Below, in pieces: positions 13,228 through 14,136 of a stretch of DNA of 14,136 bases; position 1 is the stretch's first letter; each line of letters opens with the position of its first letter. The DNA is from Gemmatimonadota bacterium (lineage in GTDB: Bacteria > Gemmatimonadota > Gemmatimonadetes > Longimicrobiales > Gaopeijiaceae). The stretch is taken from the NCBI GenBank assembly GCA_007129525.1, contig SKVI01000104.1:1-14136 (forward strand), read 5' to 3'. The translations under genes were made by a program, and so were the position numbers. The notes below the pieces were generated by a model. It ran no database searches. It saw only the letters and a list, made by a program, of their open reading frames with translations, and was not told where the DNA came from.

Positions 13228-14136
13228 TCAGCCCACCACCGAGGAAGGGTCCTCGCCGGTGATGAGCTCGTAGATGCGGGCGAAGTCTTCGTTGGAGCGA
13301 AAGGGGATCTGGAGTCGGCCCGAGCCATCTCTCTTCACCTTGAGCGTGGCGCGGGTCCCCAGCCACCCCTGAAGAGCCTCCTCGAACGCCTCTACGGCCG
13401 GGTCGCGCCTGCCGGCCGCGGCCCCCGCGTTCCGCGAGGGGGCGTCGGCATCGTCCTCCCGGGTCCGTGGGCCCTTTCGGGTCCGGGCCTCCACCTCCCG
13501 GACCGACCACCCCTCCGCCGCCGCCCGCCGGGCCAGCTGGGTGATTCGTCCCGGGTGCTCGAGCGACAGAAGCGCCCGGGCATGGCCCATGGAGAGCTCG
13601 TTGTTCTCCAGCAGACGCCGCACGGAGGGCGGCAACTTCAGGAGGCGGAGGAGATTGGCCACCGTGGAGCGCTTCTTCCCCACCATTTCGGCGATCTCAC
13701 CCTGCGTGAGGTCGAAATCCTCCGCCAGGGTCCGGTACCCTTGCGCCTCCTCCAACGGGCCCAACTCCTGTCGCTGAATGTTCTCCACCAGCGCCAGCAC
13801 CAGGAGGGACTGATCGTCCACGTCCCGGACCACCGCCGGCACGCGGCTCCAGTCCAGGCGGGTTATGGCCCGGAACCGCCGCTCCCCGGCCACGAGCTGG
13901 TACTGAGACGAATCGTCAGGGTCCGTCCGAACCACCAGCGGCTGCAGAAGACCGTTTTCCCGGATGCTTTCGGCGAGCTCGGCGAGCTCCTGCTCCCCGA
14001 ACTCCCTCCGGGGCTGGAACGGGTTGGCCACGATGGCGGTCCGCTCAAGGGAGCGGAGGGCGGGATCATCGCGGCTGGGTCGGAGGGCTTCGTCGCCCAG
14101 CAGGGCGCTGAGCCCCTTCCCCAGCCGTCCGGGCCG
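13228..14136 (-). CDS. parB: Chromosome-partitioning protein ParB (5' end beyond the window)
   Basis: CTP-dependent DNA clamp that loads at parS and works with ParA to segregate origins. The visible 302 residues run to the window edge: reading continues in frame from 14031 to 14136 and encodes the classic ParB N-terminus RLGKGLSALLGD followed by IVANPFQPRREF, so the true start lies outside and the gene is cut by the window, not by a mutation. Counting from the edge, the CTP-binding motifs GERRFRA (84-90) and ENIQRQELGPLEEA (118-131) are intact, the helix-turn-helix is about 143-165 (TQGEIAEMVGKKRSTVANLLRLLKL), and a basic/acidic linker (about 220-245) leads to the C-terminal dimerisation domain. 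No parS-like 16-mer was found in the window. parA would be expected just upstream. Confidence 0.97.
   Translation of the reverse strand, partial: RPGRLGKGLSALLGDEALRPSRDDPALRSLERTAIVANPFQPRREFGEQELAELAESIRENGLLQPLVVRTDPDDSSQYQLVAGERRFRAITRLDWSRVPAVVRDVDDQSLLVLALVENIQRQELGPLEEAQGYRTLAEDFDLTQGEIAEMVGKKRSTVANLLRLLKLPPSVRRLLENNELSMGHARALLSLEHPGRITQLARRAAAEGWSVREVEARTRKGPRTREDDADAPSRNAGAAAGRRDPAVEAFEEALQGWLGTRATLKVKRDGSGRLQIPFRSNEDFARIYELITGEDPSSVVG

Noticed and set aside
13228..14031. Complete parB starting at the GTG at 14031
   Set aside because: The frame continues upstream to the window edge and encodes the conserved LGKGLSALLGD N-terminus of ParB, so the gene is partial at the window boundary.
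1..14136. parS sites, CRISPR arrays, insertion sequences, toxin-antitoxin pairs or defence genes
   Set aside because: By eye I found no parS-like palindrome, no regularly spaced repeats, no transposase, and no antitoxin partner for the Uma2 protein. The window is core metabolism and cell-cycle genes.

Overview
This is a GC-rich bacterial chromosome segment, roughly two-thirds G+C by eye, with strongly G/C-biased third codon positions. It holds twelve protein genes, almost all core housekeeping. I see no mobile element, prophage, CRISPR array, rRNA or convincing tRNA. The gene content (pyruvate dehydrogenase with a two-subunit E1, lipoyl synthase, bactofilin, ParB, plant/cyanobacterial-length IspH) fits a Gram-negative, non-proteobacterial lineage. 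Gemmatimonadota is my best guess, but that is an inference from gene style, not a demonstrated assignment. The very acidic linker in the E2 subunit hints at a salt-adapted or marine lineage.

Layout. Bases 51-1304 (+): long-form IspH (isoprenoid synthesis). 1435-1998 (+): Uma2-family PD-(D/E)XK protein. 2063-3996 (-): lpd (dihydrolipoyl dehydrogenase) followed two bases later by a MarR-type regulator. 4258-4818 (+): LemA membrane protein, divergent from lpd. 4919-9760 (-): a lipoate/pyruvate dehydrogenase cluster read in the order lipA, pdhA (E1 alpha), pdhB (E1 beta), pdhC (E2). 10053-11702 (-): a Nif3-like metal protein followed by a LOG-family phosphoribohydrolase. 11703-11898: a short non-coding stretch with a cluster of DnaA-box-like nonamers. 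11899-14136 (-): parB (its start lies beyond the window edge), an M23 peptidase and a bactofilin.

How the genes work together. lipA makes the lipoyl cofactor that is attached to the E2 encoded by pdhC. E1 (pdhAB) loads acetyl groups onto that lipoyl arm, E2 passes them to CoA, and E3 (lpd) re-oxidises the arm. All the catalytic parts of the complex plus the cofactor synthase are therefore within 7.2 kb, although lpd is separated from the rest by the oppositely oriented lemA. The right end combines chromosome segregation (ParB) with envelope shape (bactofilin plus M23 peptidase), next to a candidate DnaA-binding region.

The least ordinary signals are non-coding. (i) The DnaA-box cluster close to parB is a candidate replication origin. 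(ii) The lipA leader has a promoter-like sequence, three hairpins that overlap end to end, an eight-T tract, and a further hairpin touching the lipA ribosome binding site; it looks like an attenuator or a small RNA. (iii) The E2 linker is 60% acidic and contains a 19-residue tandem repeat. I found no sign of a new defence or mobile system.
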